Below are positions 1 through 7,344 of a stretch of 17,588 nt of DNA, piece by piece; position 1 is the stretch's first letter; each line of letters starts with the position of its first letter. Made by a program: the position numbers and the translations under genes. The notes beneath the pieces were generated by a model that did no database searches, was not told the DNA's origin, and worked only from the letters and a program-made list of their open reading frames with translations. This DNA comes from Thermoproteota archaeon (lineage in GTDB: Archaea; Korarchaeota; Korarchaeia; Korarchaeales; Korarchaeaceae). Location of the stretch: NCBI GenBank assembly GCA_021158805.1, contig JAGGTZ010000224.1:1-17588 (forward strand). Direction: 5' to 3'.

Positions 1-709
1 AGGGGATACCTACCATTCCCGTCAGGTAGGGGTAGATAGCCACAGCGCTAGACAGGATAGAGAACACCGAGGCTAAGACTCCAGCACCTCTTAAGCCGAG
101 GAGTACGGCAACTGTATGGAGTCCATAGGCTCGATCTCCTTCTATATCCTCTATCGTCTTGACAATTTCCCTAGACATGTTAGAAAGGAATGCTATTATG
201 GAAAACAGTACCACCTTAAGATCCACAGTACCTACCGCTAACCCCCCAAATATGAGTGTGAAGGCGACTCCAAAGCTTACTAATGCATTTCCAACTATTC
301 CCAGGGCCTTGATCCATCTAGCATAGGCATACCAAGCAATCGAGAAGAAGATAGCTATTATTACCTCCTCTATCCCCAAGAAGCTGCTGATGAATATTCC
401 TAAGAAAGAGAGCATAGCATATGACATAAAAGCCTCTCTCATAGATATTTTTCCCGATGGTATTGGCCTATCCGGCTTGTTTATTGCATCTATAGGAGCG
501 TCAAAATAGTCATTTATTGCATTGCCTGCCATGAGAATAAGCGGGGGAACCAAGCAGGCCAGAAGTAGGCTCAAGCTTATCTCTCTGCTGACTGAGAACC
601 AGCCAACTAAAACGCCTATTGTAGACATTAACGCATTTTTAGGCCTAAATAACTTGAGTAGCCCTACTATCTTCTCCTTATTCATCACTTCATACACTTG
701 ACTTGACAT
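1..709 (-). CDS. UbiA-family prenyltransferase, probable DGGGP synthase (3' end beyond window)
   Basis: Integral membrane prenyltransferase of the UbiA superfamily. About 236 N-terminal residues are visible; the C-terminus lies before base 1. The first Asp-rich motif is at residues 66-74 (NDYFDAPID), followed by the NKPDRPIPSG signature at 77-86; the second lies at 179-192 (REIVKTIEDIEGD region). Hydrophobic helices lie between and around them. This motif pair is typical of archaeal digeranylgeranylglyceryl phosphate synthase, which adds the second geranylgeranyl chain in ether-lipid synthesis. Other UbiA enzymes (for example quinone or heme prenyltransferases) share the fold, so the substrate is inferred. 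The ATG at 709 is supported by a TATA-like element at 726-734 on the minus strand, implying little or no leader; an in-frame ATG at 685 is a later alternative. Divergent from the oxidoreductase at 745. Confidence 0.85.
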   Translation of the reverse strand, partial: MSSQVYEVMNKEKIVGLLKLFRPKNALMSTIGVLVGWFSVSREISLSLLLACLVPPLILMAGNAINDYFDAPIDAINKPDRPIPSGKISMREAFMSYAMLSFLGIFISSFLGIEEVIIAIFFSIAWYAYARWIKALGIVGNALVSFGVAFTLIFGGLAVGTVDLKVVLFSIIAFLSNMSREIVKTIEDIEGDRAYGLHTVAVLLGLRGAGVLASVFSILSSAVAIYPYLTGMVGIP

Positions 710-736
710 TTTTATGGTTAGGCAACCTAAATATCT
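709..736. promoter_or_regulatory. Overlapping divergent promoters
   Basis: Only 35 bases separate the two divergent start codons. A TATA-like element on the plus strand (709-717, TTTTTATGG) lies about 30 bases before the TTG at 745. An opposite one (726-734, ATATTTAGG read on the minus strand) lies just over 20 bases before the ATG at 709. Both genes would be essentially leaderless. Seen by eye only. Confidence 0.45.
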
Positions 737-744
737 GGATCGGA

Positions 745-1680
745 TTGACGGTAAAAGTTGGTGTTATAGGCTGTGGGTGGTTTGGCTCAGCTCATGCGAG
801 AGTGTATAAAGCTCTAGGCAATGCTCAGCTCGTAGCAGTCGTGGATAGGGAGAAATCCTATGCTAGGAGGCTAGGCGAGTTATACCATGTGAACTACTAT
901 ACTTCTCTTGAAGAGATGGTTTCTAGAGAGAATCCAGATGCGGTTAGCATTGCAGTTACCCCTCAAAATCTTTTTGAGGTAACCAAGCAGGCCCTAGAGG
1001 AAGGTCTCTCGGTGCTAGTTGAAAAGCCCATAGTTAGCAGCGAGACCGAACTCAGGGATCTAGAGCGCTTGTTAAACAGGCATAATGCCATATTTATGCC
1101 TGGATTTATAGAGATATTTAATCCCGCCGTTGAGAAGCTGAAGGGTCTAATTAGTGAAGGAAAAGTAGGTGATATATTATCGCTATGGTCTAGAAGAGTA
1201 GGGAGGCTCCCAAAGAAGTCAATAGGTTGGAAGATAGGTGTTTCCTTGGATTTAGCCATCCATGAGATGTATGTCCAGATCTACGTATTAGGCAGCCCTC
1301 CGCTTAAGATATCGTCGTATACGGCAAAGCTGTTGAATGGTGAGGGAGGAGAGGATTTAGCCATTTTCATATCTAAATTCCCCGAAGGGGTGACCTCTAC
1401 AATTGCCGCTAACTGGCTTACACCCTCAGGACTTAGGGAAATGCTAGTAATGGGAACTGAGGGGAGCATCATGGTGGACTATCCCAATCAGTCCATCAAG
1501 ATAGAGACTACTGATAAGACAGAGCAGCCAAGAATAAGAAAGGAGGAACCACTCCGAGGAGAGTTATCTTATTTCATCGAGCATGTCAAGAATGGTGAGG
1601 ATCCGGAGATAGGATTTAGGTACGCTAGGGATGTTTTAAACACTCTCTTCACGGGCCTGAGGAATAAGCTAGATATCTAG
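745..1680 (+). CDS. Gfo/Idh/MocA-family NAD(P)-dependent oxidoreductase
   Basis: Cytosolic sugar or sugar-nucleotide dehydrogenase of the Gfo/Idh/MocA family, about 311 residues. The N-terminus is a Rossmann fold with GCGWFGSAH (residues 8-16 from the chosen start). The family's catalytic-lysine motif follows as VEKPI, and a later DLAIHE segment corresponds to the conserved D-x(3)-H region of the C-terminal domain. I chose TTG at 745 because the Rossmann strand begins two codons later and a TATA-like box sits at about -30; an in-frame TTG at 703 would add 14 poorly conserved residues overlapping the divergent gene. The family includes UDP-N-acetylglucosamine 3-dehydrogenases of archaeal surface-glycan pathways, but no neighbour fixes the substrate here. 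endA starts 10 bases downstream, so the two are probably co-transcribed. Confidence 0.8.
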   Translation: MTVKVGVIGCGWFGSAHARVYKALGNAQLVAVVDREKSYARRLGELYHVNYYTSLEEMVSRENPDAVSIAVTPQNLFEVTKQALEEGLSVLVEKPIVSSETELRDLERLLNRHNAIFMPGFIEIFNPAVEKLKGLISEGKVGDILSLWSRRVGRLPKKSIGWKIGVSLDLAIHEMYVQIYVLGSPPLKISSYTAKLLNGEGGEDLAIFISKFPEGVTSTIAANWLTPSGLREMLVMGTEGSIMVDYPNQSIKIETTDKTEQPRIRKEEPLRGELSYFIEHVKNGEDPEIGFRYARDVLNTLFTGLRNKLDI

Positions 1681-1690
1681 GTGCCTAAAT

Positions 1691-2773
1691 ATGAGAAAGG
1701 GGGTTCTTAGAGGAGAATTTGTCTATATATCTGGTAATTTAGTTGAGAAATTATACAGACAAGGCTATGGTGAGATGATCGGGGAGGATACTCTGGAAAT
1801 TCACGCATTAGAAGCAGCGCATCTAGTTTGGACAAACAAAATCACTGTGGTAGATGAATCTAATGAGCAGGTAGGTCTAAGCGTGCTATTTAACTTAATT
1901 GCCAAGGATCCCAGGGGGTTCCTCAAATTCGTCGTCTATAGTGACCTAAGAAGGAGAAATAGAGTGGTTGTATATGAAAGGGCCACAGATTTCCTGAGAC
2001 TTTATCCAAAGGGGAAGAAAGTAGGCGATGCTGCAGCTAAGGAGCTAGTTTTCTCACTCTCTGAGGATGAGCCCATAACTCATAAATTCGTCCTCGATAT
2101 GGTTGAAAAAGTAGCTAGGCTAAGGAAAAGTCTGATATTGGCTGTTGTAGACGACGAGATGAATGTTACCTACTACAAGGCACAGAATTTCATGCCTGAT
2201 AAGAGAGAAGGTTATCCTCTGGATGAGTTACCGTTGGTTACTGGCACGATAATTGGAGATAGGGTTATAGTTTTCGATGAAAATGCGGGAGATTTATATG
2301 TAAATGGTTTCTGGGGACATCCCTTAGGTATCGAGAAGCCTGATCCTCTGAAAAGATACGATGTGCCTTTACAGTTACCGCTAATCGAAGCTATCTACCT
2401 AGCATCTAAGGGGAAACTTAAGGTGAGGACATATGACGGAAAAGATAAGAATCTGAGCGAACTAAGGGAAGAGTTCTCCAAAGGTAGAGAAAGGGCCAAA
2501 CTGAGGGAGATCGTCTATACTTACTGGAGAGATCTTGGTTTTATTCCTAAGGCAGGATCCAAATATGGAGTCGATTTTCTCGTATATGAGAGAGGGCCTG
2601 GTCTTGAACATGCCCCTTATGTGTGCTTAATAGGCGGAGTTAACGATAAAATTAGACCAGTCGATCTGATTCGTTCGGGAAGAATTGCTACCTCCGTCAG
2701 GAAGGACCTAGTCGTATCCCTTGTGTCAGGAAAGAATGTGGTGAGTTACAAGCTTACCTGGTTTAAACCTTAG
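1691..2773 (+). CDS. endA: tRNA-splicing endonuclease, fused two-unit (alpha2-type) form
   Basis: Cuts bulge-helix-bulge motifs at intron borders in pre-tRNA and pre-rRNA. At 360 residues it is about twice a single-unit subunit and has the tandem layout of homodimeric archaeal enzymes. The N-terminal half (about 1-165) is a degenerate copy ending in VTYYKA (159-164). The C-terminal half has a linker region around EAIYLASKGKL (233-243) and a catalytic domain with Y292 (KYGVDFLVYE), H307 (LEHAPY) and K338 (VRKDL), matching the Tyr-His-Lys triad of the family. The start ATG is supported by AGGTG at 1679-1683, with the usual spacing. It follows the oxidoreductase closely and converges on hjc with an 11-base overlap of the 3' ends. 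RtcB, the ligase for its products, is at 16297. Whether the enzyme is homodimeric is inferred from length and the two-copy layout. Confidence 0.9.
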   Translation: MRKGVLRGEFVYISGNLVEKLYRQGYGEMIGEDTLEIHALEAAHLVWTNKITVVDESNEQVGLSVLFNLIAKDPRGFLKFVVYSDLRRRNRVVVYERATDFLRLYPKGKKVGDAAAKELVFSLSEDEPITHKFVLDMVEKVARLRKSLILAVVDDEMNVTYYKAQNFMPDKREGYPLDELPLVTGTIIGDRVIVFDENAGDLYVNGFWGHPLGIEKPDPLKRYDVPLQLPLIEAIYLASKGKLKVRTYDGKDKNLSELREEFSKGRERAKLREIVYTYWRDLGFIPKAGSKYGVDFLVYERGPGLEHAPYVCLIGGVNDKIRPVDLIRSGRIATSVRKDLVVSLVSGKNVVSYKLTWFKP

Positions 2774-3188
2774 AAGAGCTTTGCTGGAATATATACTTGG
2801 CGAACATTTCTACAGGAAGTCCCTTAGATCTAGCAATGCTTAAGTCAATTACAACTGATCCTGAGCTCGTTTCTCTAGCGTCTGGGATCCTTACCATATA
2901 GAACTTACCCCTATCAGCGGAGAACTTAACTGCAAGCCAGCATTCAGCCCCTAAGACCTCTGCTAGGCTCCTCATTGACTGTACTTCATCGCTTCCAACA
3001 TATATAGACTCCTTAGATGTTGTTTTTACCTCTATGACTGCAAGTTTTCCCCTATATCCTGCTATAATATCCGCAGACGGATGTCCTGTTGAACCACTCC
3101 CTGCAACCCTGATCGCTCCAATCCCATAGTTCCATAGCTTATCTAGAAGCTCTCTTTCAGCCCTTATACCCTTCTTTTTCCTTCTCAT
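2763..3188 (-). CDS. hjc: Holliday junction resolvase Hjc
   Basis: Homodimeric archaeal resolvase that cuts four-way DNA junctions during recombination and replication-fork repair. From the chosen ATG it has 141 residues. The nuclease-fold catalytic residues are all visible: E11 (RAERELL), D40 (SADII) and E53-x-K55 (IEVKTT), at nearly the same numbers as in characterised Hjc proteins. The GSGSTGHPSAD segment (30-40) is typical. I prefer ATG 3188 because GTGATC (3197-3192) matches the 16S tail at proper spacing. That same GTG, which overlaps the map stop as GTGA, could instead be the start, giving 144 residues. It is second in an operon with map; the 3' end overlaps endA convergently. Confidence 0.92.
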   Translation of the reverse strand: MRRKKKGIRAERELLDKLWNYGIGAIRVAGSGSTGHPSADIIAGYRGKLAVIEVKTTSKESIYVGSDEVQSMRSLAEVLGAECWLAVKFSADRGKFYMVRIPDARETSSGSVVIDLSIARSKGLPVEMFAKYIFQQSSSKV

Positions 3189-3193
3189 GACGA

Positions 3194-4096
3194 TCACTTT
3201 TCATAGGTCAACCTAACAGGCCCATCGGAGGTAACTAGCACTGTATCTTCATATTGAGCTACCACTTTGTTTGACATCTCCATGAGAGGGGGATAGTCTC
3301 TTAAACTTCCTCTTCTTATTAACCTAAGAAGGGCATGATTTACCCTATGTCCAATATCACTAACTAGCCATCTTTCACAGAAAGGAAGTTTGTTATACTT
3401 TTTCTCCACTAATTTTATTACCCTCCTCTCCATTTCGTCTCTAGTCCTCACTTTTCTCTTATAAGAGAAAATTAGTGGATCACCAATGGGTGCCACGGTT
3501 CCTCTAGCTTCAGGTAAGGTGACAAAGGGCTCTATAGCAAAAACATCTCCTTCTTTTATCTTATAGTAGCCCCTAACAGGAATGTTAGGAATGTCCACCC
3601 CGGCATGTAGCCTGAATTTCTCTATTTTATGACCAGTTAGGTTCTGAATGGGTTTATAGCCGGCGGCAACTATCGTTGAGTATATGGCTTCACTAACATC
3701 CCTAATCCTCTTTCCCGGCCACATAGATTCTACCGCTTTGTCTAGGGCATCTCTAGCAACTTCTACCATTTCCTCCAATTTTTCGTCAAGAGCTATGGAT
3801 CTGGCTGCATCAACTATTAAACCATTCAAATGGGAGCCCATATCTATTTTCACGATCCCTATTTCTGGTATTACAGAGCTATCTTCAGGAGGCGAAGTAT
3901 AGTGGGCTGCTACATCATTTATAGACAGATTTGTGGGGAAGGCCAAACGATAACCTAGCTCTCTTATGAGATTCTCTGAATCACTTATAATATCTATGAC
4001 GCGAGTTCCTGCTTTTATCTTCTTTTTAAATGCATTTAAAACAGATGAATGAGCTTCTCCTAATCTAATGTATGCCTCTAGCTCTTCAACGTCCAT
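3194..4096 (-). CDS. map: Methionine aminopeptidase, type 2 (archaeal)
   Basis: Cytosolic dinuclear-metal enzyme that removes the initiator methionine from new proteins. Its 300 residues match the archaeal type 2 family. The ligands and catalytic residues are all visible: H65 (AAHYT), D85 and D96 (KIDMGSHLNGLIVDAA), H156 (TGHKI), E189 (AIEPF) and E283 (YEDTV). The helical insert typical of type 2 enzymes lies at about 195-265. The start at 4096 is an ATG about 36 bases from a TATA-like box at 4128-4136 that also points toward sua5. First gene of the map-hjc operon; the stop codon overlaps the start region of hjc. Confidence 0.94.
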   Translation of the reverse strand: MDVEELEAYIRLGEAHSSVLNAFKKKIKAGTRVIDIISDSENLIRELGYRLAFPTNLSINDVAAHYTSPPEDSSVIPEIGIVKIDMGSHLNGLIVDAARSIALDEKLEEMVEVARDALDKAVESMWPGKRIRDVSEAIYSTIVAAGYKPIQNLTGHKIEKFRLHAGVDIPNIPVRGYYKIKEGDVFAIEPFVTLPEARGTVAPIGDPLIFSYKRKVRTRDEMERRVIKLVEKKYNKLPFCERWLVSDIGHRVNHALLRLIRRGSLRDYPPLMEMSNKVVAQYEDTVLVTSDGPVRLTYEK

Positions 4097-4127
4097 ATCT
4101 CCATCGAACCACTAGATGAGAGTACCG

Positions 4128-4136
4128 TTATTAAAT
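4128..4136. promoter_or_regulatory. TATA-like box shared by map and sua5
   Basis: TTATTAAAT reads as ATTTAATAA on the other strand and is the only clear TATA-like element in the gap between the divergent starts at 4096 and 4159. Its centre is 27 bases from the sua5 ATG (leaderless) and 36 bases from the map ATG (leader of about 10 bases). Inferred from position; no B-recognition element was scored. Confidence 0.5.
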
Positions 4137-4158
4137 CATCGCTCCTGTTTGACATGTG

Positions 4159-4782
4159 ATGTGGCTAAACGTTAGAGGCGGTTGCGATGAGGCTTGTATT
4201 AGAGCTGTCCTAAACGTCTTACAAAGGGGAGGAACCATTATCTATCCTACTGACACGGTATATGGACTAGGTGCAGATGCTGAGAATAGAGAGGCTGTCC
4301 TTAAGGTATACGGAGCCAAGGGAAGAGATTACAATAAGCCGCTTACCATTGCTGTTTCAGATATGGAAATGGTTGAGAGGTATGCTATACTCAACGAATT
4401 ATCTAGTATGCTATTGAAGCGCTTCCTCCCTGGGAAAGTCACATTTATACTCCCTAAGACAAATAGGGTGCTTGATGAGGTGAACCCTAAGGCCGTAGGT
4501 ATAAGAATCCCTGATTTCCCAATGATACTAGAGATAATAAAGAAGTTCGATCGTGCAATAACAGCTACAAGCGCTAACAGATCAGGATCGACACCTAAGA
4601 GAGATCCAAGAGATGCTGCATCTGAGGTAGAGGCCGACCTGGTACTGGACTATGGTATCTTACCACCTAGTAAGCCATCCACGGTCGTAGACCTTACTGG
4701 AGATGTACCTCTACTAGTTAGGGAGGGCGATGTCCCATTCGAGTTAATAATGTCAGAATACTGGAAGATAATGAGGAGATAG
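4159..4782 (+). CDS. sua5: Threonylcarbamoyl-AMP synthase (Sua5/YrdC family)
   Basis: Makes threonylcarbamoyl-AMP from threonine, bicarbonate and ATP, the first step of t6A modification at position 37 of ANN-decoding tRNAs. At about 207 residues it is a single YrdC domain without the C-terminal domain of long Sua5 proteins. Visible motifs are IIYPTDTVYGLG near the N-terminus, the NKPL segment, PGKVTFIL, the GIRIPD strand and TATSANRSG, followed by STVVDLTG near the C-terminus. Start: ATG 4159, in frame with GTG 4156; both fit leaderless transcription from the 4128-4136 box. The TAG stop shares its G with the GTG of kae1, so the next enzyme of the same pathway is translationally coupled. Confidence 0.93.
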   Translation: MWLNVRGGCDEACIRAVLNVLQRGGTIIYPTDTVYGLGADAENREAVLKVYGAKGRDYNKPLTIAVSDMEMVERYAILNELSSMLLKRFLPGKVTFILPKTNRVLDEVNPKAVGIRIPDFPMILEIIKKFDRAITATSANRSGSTPKRDPRDAASEVEADLVLDYGILPPSKPSTVVDLTGDVPLLVREGDVPFELIMSEYWKIMRR

Positions 4783-5756
4783 TGGCTCTAGGCATCGAAT
4801 CGACAGCCCATACATTTGGTGTCGGTATAGTTAATGGGAGAGGTGAAATACTAGCCAATGAGCTAGAGTCGTTTAAATCTAGAAGTGGGGGTATGAGGCC
4901 TCATGAGCTTGCAGAGCACCACCTAAATGTCGCTTCTAAGGTGATTTCTAGGGCATTGACAAGTTCAGGCCTTTCTTTAAAGGATATATCCTTAATAGGA
5001 TATTCTAGAGGTCCGGGAATAGGCCAGGCCCTCCTAATAGGAGCTTTTATATCGAGGACACTTTCCCTAGAATTAAACAGACCTTTAGTAGGAGTCAATC
5101 ATCCAATGGCCCACGTTGAGATTGGAAGAAAGGTTACAGGTAGTAGAGATCCCGTTGTGCTTTATGTATCGGGAGGAAACACTCAGGTCATCATACATAA
5201 TGGTAGAAGGTACGTAGTTCTCGGAGAGACACTAGACATAGGACTGGGAAATGCCCAAGATAAGCTGGGAAGGGAGATAGGATTACCCTTCCCGGCGGGA
5301 CCTATACTCGATAGTATGGAGGGTAAATGGATAGAACTTCCCTACACAGTAAAAGGCATGGACCTTTCTTTCAGCGGTTTACTTACGGAAGCACTTAAGA
5401 AGATAAAATCCGGTGAACGAGTAGAAGATGTTGTCTGGAGCTTCATGGAGGTAGCATTTTCCATGACCATAGAGGTCGCAGAGAGGGCTTTAGCGCTTAC
5501 AGGAAAGGAGGAATTACTCTTAGTTGGTGGTGTGGCCGCTTCACCTAGGTTAAAGGAGAAGGCTAGCGTCATGTGTGAAGAAAGGGGTGCTAGGCTAAAG
5601 GTCCCACCTAATGACATAGTTAGAGATAATGGCGCTATGATAGCGTGGACCGCAATACTATCCTACAAAGTTAATGGTCCAGATGATATAGCCTGCTCTT
5701 ATATGAAGCCTCAGTGGAGGATAGATGAAATTCCTTGGCCCCTACTTGATGTCTGA
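4782..5756 (+). CDS. kae1: Kae1 (TsaD/OSGEP family), catalytic subunit of KEOPS
   Basis: Transfers the threonylcarbamoyl group onto A37 of tRNA in the KEOPS complex. 324 residues in the ASKHA fold. Metal-site residues are H107 and H111 (NHPMAH), Y128 (LYVSGGNT) and D282 (RDNGAMIA). GIESTAHTFG opens the protein and SFSGL lies near 196-200. Unlike many euryarchaeal versions it has no fused Bud32 kinase domain, and no bud32, cgi121 or pcc1 gene occurs in the window. The GTG start overlaps the sua5 TAG by one base and has GAGG five bases before it. The next gene starts 10 bases after its stop. Context and motifs leave little doubt about function. Confidence 0.95.
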   Translation: MALGIESTAHTFGVGIVNGRGEILANELESFKSRSGGMRPHELAEHHLNVASKVISRALTSSGLSLKDISLIGYSRGPGIGQALLIGAFISRTLSLELNRPLVGVNHPMAHVEIGRKVTGSRDPVVLYVSGGNTQVIIHNGRRYVVLGETLDIGLGNAQDKLGREIGLPFPAGPILDSMEGKWIELPYTVKGMDLSFSGLLTEALKKIKSGERVEDVVWSFMEVAFSMTIEVAERALALTGKEELLLVGGVAASPRLKEKASVMCEERGARLKVPPNDIVRDNGAMIAWTAILSYKVNGPDDIACSYMKPQWRIDEIPWPLLDV

Positions 5757-5766
5757 GGTGATATTC

Positions 5767-6342
5767 ATGAGAAGGAAGAAGTTCAATGTTTGCTTATCAG
5801 GTCTGACGGGTAGCGGAAAAAGCACCTTGGCTAGGAAACTCGCTGAAAGATATGGATTGAAGAGGGTATCTGGAGGGGATATCCTCAAAGAGTTAATTGG
5901 TGGAAAGGATAGCTTGTATGATCCGGGATGGTGGGAGAGGGATTTGGCTAGCGAAGCTATGGAGAGAAGACTAGCTAATCCTGAACTTGATAGGGAGGTA
6001 GATCGCCGGCTAATGGAGTTAGCTAAAGAAGGAGGATATGTCCTAGACTCTTGGACAATGGCCTATCTTTTAGGACCTGGGGATTGTATTAAGATATTCC
6101 TCAAGGCAGACATTGAGATTAGGGCCCTCAGGGTTGCAAGGAGGGATAGAATAAGTATTGAGGAAGCCATTAGAAGGATCAAATTGAAGGAGGAGGAGAC
6201 CTATAAGATCTATAAGAGATTATACGGTTTTGAGCTCGGTAAGGATTTCACACCGTTCCATCTAGTTCTCGATACCACGAAGTTAAATGTAAATGATGTT
6301 TTCGCTATTGTGAGTAAGTTCATAGACGGATGGCTCGATTAA
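5767..6342 (+). CDS. Cytidylate-kinase-like P-loop NMP kinase
   Basis: Small P-loop kinase, 191 residues from the chosen start. The Walker A motif is GLTGSGKST (12-20); VSGGDIL (34-40) fits the nucleoside-monophosphate site, VLDSW (92-96) the core strand, and an Arg-rich lid segment RVARRDR lies at 122-128. The pattern is that of archaeal cytidylate-kinase-like proteins. The P-loop is GLTGSGKS rather than the GPPGSGTT of the best-known archaeal CMP kinases, so it may be a paralogous subfamily and the substrate is uncertain. ATG 5767 is preceded by GAGGTGAT (5755-5762) at ideal spacing; an in-frame ATG at 5725 lies inside kae1 and has less support. Last gene of the sua5-kae1 operon; a short T run (6351-6355) follows. 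Confidence 0.75.
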   Translation: MRRKKFNVCLSGLTGSGKSTLARKLAERYGLKRVSGGDILKELIGGKDSLYDPGWWERDLASEAMERRLANPELDREVDRRLMELAKEGGYVLDSWTMAYLLGPGDCIKIFLKADIEIRALRVARRDRISIEEAIRRIKLKEEETYKIYKRLYGFELGKDFTPFHLVLDTTKLNVNDVFAIVSKFIDGWLD

Positions 6343-6393
6343 CCCAATGATTTTTAGAACTAGAAGCGTATTTTCCCAACGAGATATCTCTTA

Positions 6394-6415
6394 TTAGGTT
6401 CGCGTGGGAACCTAA
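6394..6415. repeat. Perfect 8-base inverted repeat upstream of moxR
   Basis: TTAGGTTC (6394-6401) and GAACCTAA (6408-6415) are exact inverted copies around a six-base centre. They lie in the 112-base gap between the kinase stop and the moxR start and touch the likely TATA element (6416-6424, CTTAATATT). Position suits an operator for a dimeric regulator or an RNA hairpin at the end of the upstream transcript. Function unknown. Confidence 0.5.
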
Positions 6416-6454
6416 CTTAATATTCCACTTTTGGGTAAAAATATCGGTAGAGAC

Positions 6455-7321
6455 ATGCTGGTGAAAGGTCTTATAGAGGAAGTTGAAGAGTTGAGAGAGC
6501 AGTATGGCATAGTTGGCAGGCGAGAAGAGCTACTTAAGATGTTAGTAGCCGTCAAAACAGGTAAACATGTACTCCTTGAAGGACCAGTAGGTGTAGGAAA
6601 AACTCTTCTAGCTAGATCAGTCGCTAAATACCTCTCTAGGGACTTCATAAGAGTTGATGGAGATGAGAGACTGACTGAGAACAAGCTTATAGGGTATTGG
6701 GACCCTCCTATGGTCCTAAAGAAGGGATATGTTGATGAAGCATTCATCCCAGGCCCATTGACCAGAGCTGCCGTTAGTGGCTCTGTGCTCTTTATAAACG
6801 AGCTAAATAGGCTTCCGGAATCTGCTCAGAATGCCTTACTTCCGGTAATGGACGAAGGAATCATCCACATACCTCATCTAGGAACTATAAAGGCGAAAGA
6901 GGGCTTCATAATAATAGCCACTCAAAATCCCGAGGAAAATGTAGGGGTACTGAAGCTCTCTGAAGCCCTCAAAGACAGATTTGTCTTAGTTAAACTTGGT
7001 TACCAGAGTAGAGAAGAAGAAATTGAGGTCGTTAAGAGGCATGTTCCCGATGTAGACTCCGAAACAGCCGAAATAAGTGTCGATATAGTTAGAAAGACAA
7101 GAGAACATCCAAAGATCTCAAGAGGAGGTTCTCTGAGATCTTCTATAGATCTCGCCAGGCTAGCTAGTATGCTAGATGGTAGCGAGAATAGGTGGTATGA
7201 TGCAGCTCTGATGACACTACCCCAAAGGATAGAATTAAGGGATTCGGGTGTTAATAAGGAGCTATTAATAAGAGAAATAGTGAGATCGGTCCTATCACGA
7301 GAAGAACTGGATTTTCAATAG
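6455..7321 (+). CDS. MoxR-type AAA+ ATPase
   Basis: AAA+ ATPase of the MoxR/RavA/GvpN type, which remodels or loads metal into target complexes together with VWA-domain partners. Numbering from ATG 6455 (288 residues): Walker A GPVGVGKT at 43-50, Walker B segment LFINELNR at 112-119, sensor 1 in ATQNP with N158, and a candidate arginine-finger segment LKDRF at about 172-176. Walker B has Asn where most MoxR proteins have Asp, but the catalytic Glu is kept. ATG 6455 has GGTAG seven bases upstream and fits a TATA box at 6416-6424; a TTG at 6431 would add eight residues. The gene is followed by a VWA gene, the classic MoxR partner, and the two form an operon. The client is unknown. Confidence 0.88.
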   Translation: MLVKGLIEEVEELREQYGIVGRREELLKMLVAVKTGKHVLLEGPVGVGKTLLARSVAKYLSRDFIRVDGDERLTENKLIGYWDPPMVLKKGYVDEAFIPGPLTRAAVSGSVLFINELNRLPESAQNALLPVMDEGIIHIPHLGTIKAKEGFIIIATQNPEENVGVLKLSEALKDRFVLVKLGYQSREEEIEVVKRHVPDVDSETAEISVDIVRKTREHPKISRGGSLRSSIDLARLASMLDGSENRWYDAALMTLPQRIELRDSGVNKELLIREIVRSVLSREELDFQ

Positions 7322-7325
7322 AGGA

Positions 7326-7343
7326 GGAGCCCGTCGGGGCTCC
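7326..7343 (+). promoter_or_regulatory. Intercistronic hairpin between SD site and start of the VWA gene
   Basis: GGAGCCC (7326-7332) and GGGCTCC (7337-7343) form a perfect seven-base, mostly G-C stem with a GTCG loop. The stem starts on the last two bases of the SD-like GAGGAGG (7321-7327), which overlaps the moxR TAG, and ends one base before ATG 7345. The linear SD-to-ATG distance (about 17 bases) is too long unless the hairpin forms. It could set the MoxR:VWA ratio or block ribosome entry. Confidence 0.55.
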
Positions 7344-7344
7344 G

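Noticed and set aside
4782..6342. Bud32 kinase beside or fused to Kae1
   Set aside because: Kae1 ends at its normal length and the following P-loop protein is an NMP-kinase-like enzyme, not a Bud32-type protein kinase.
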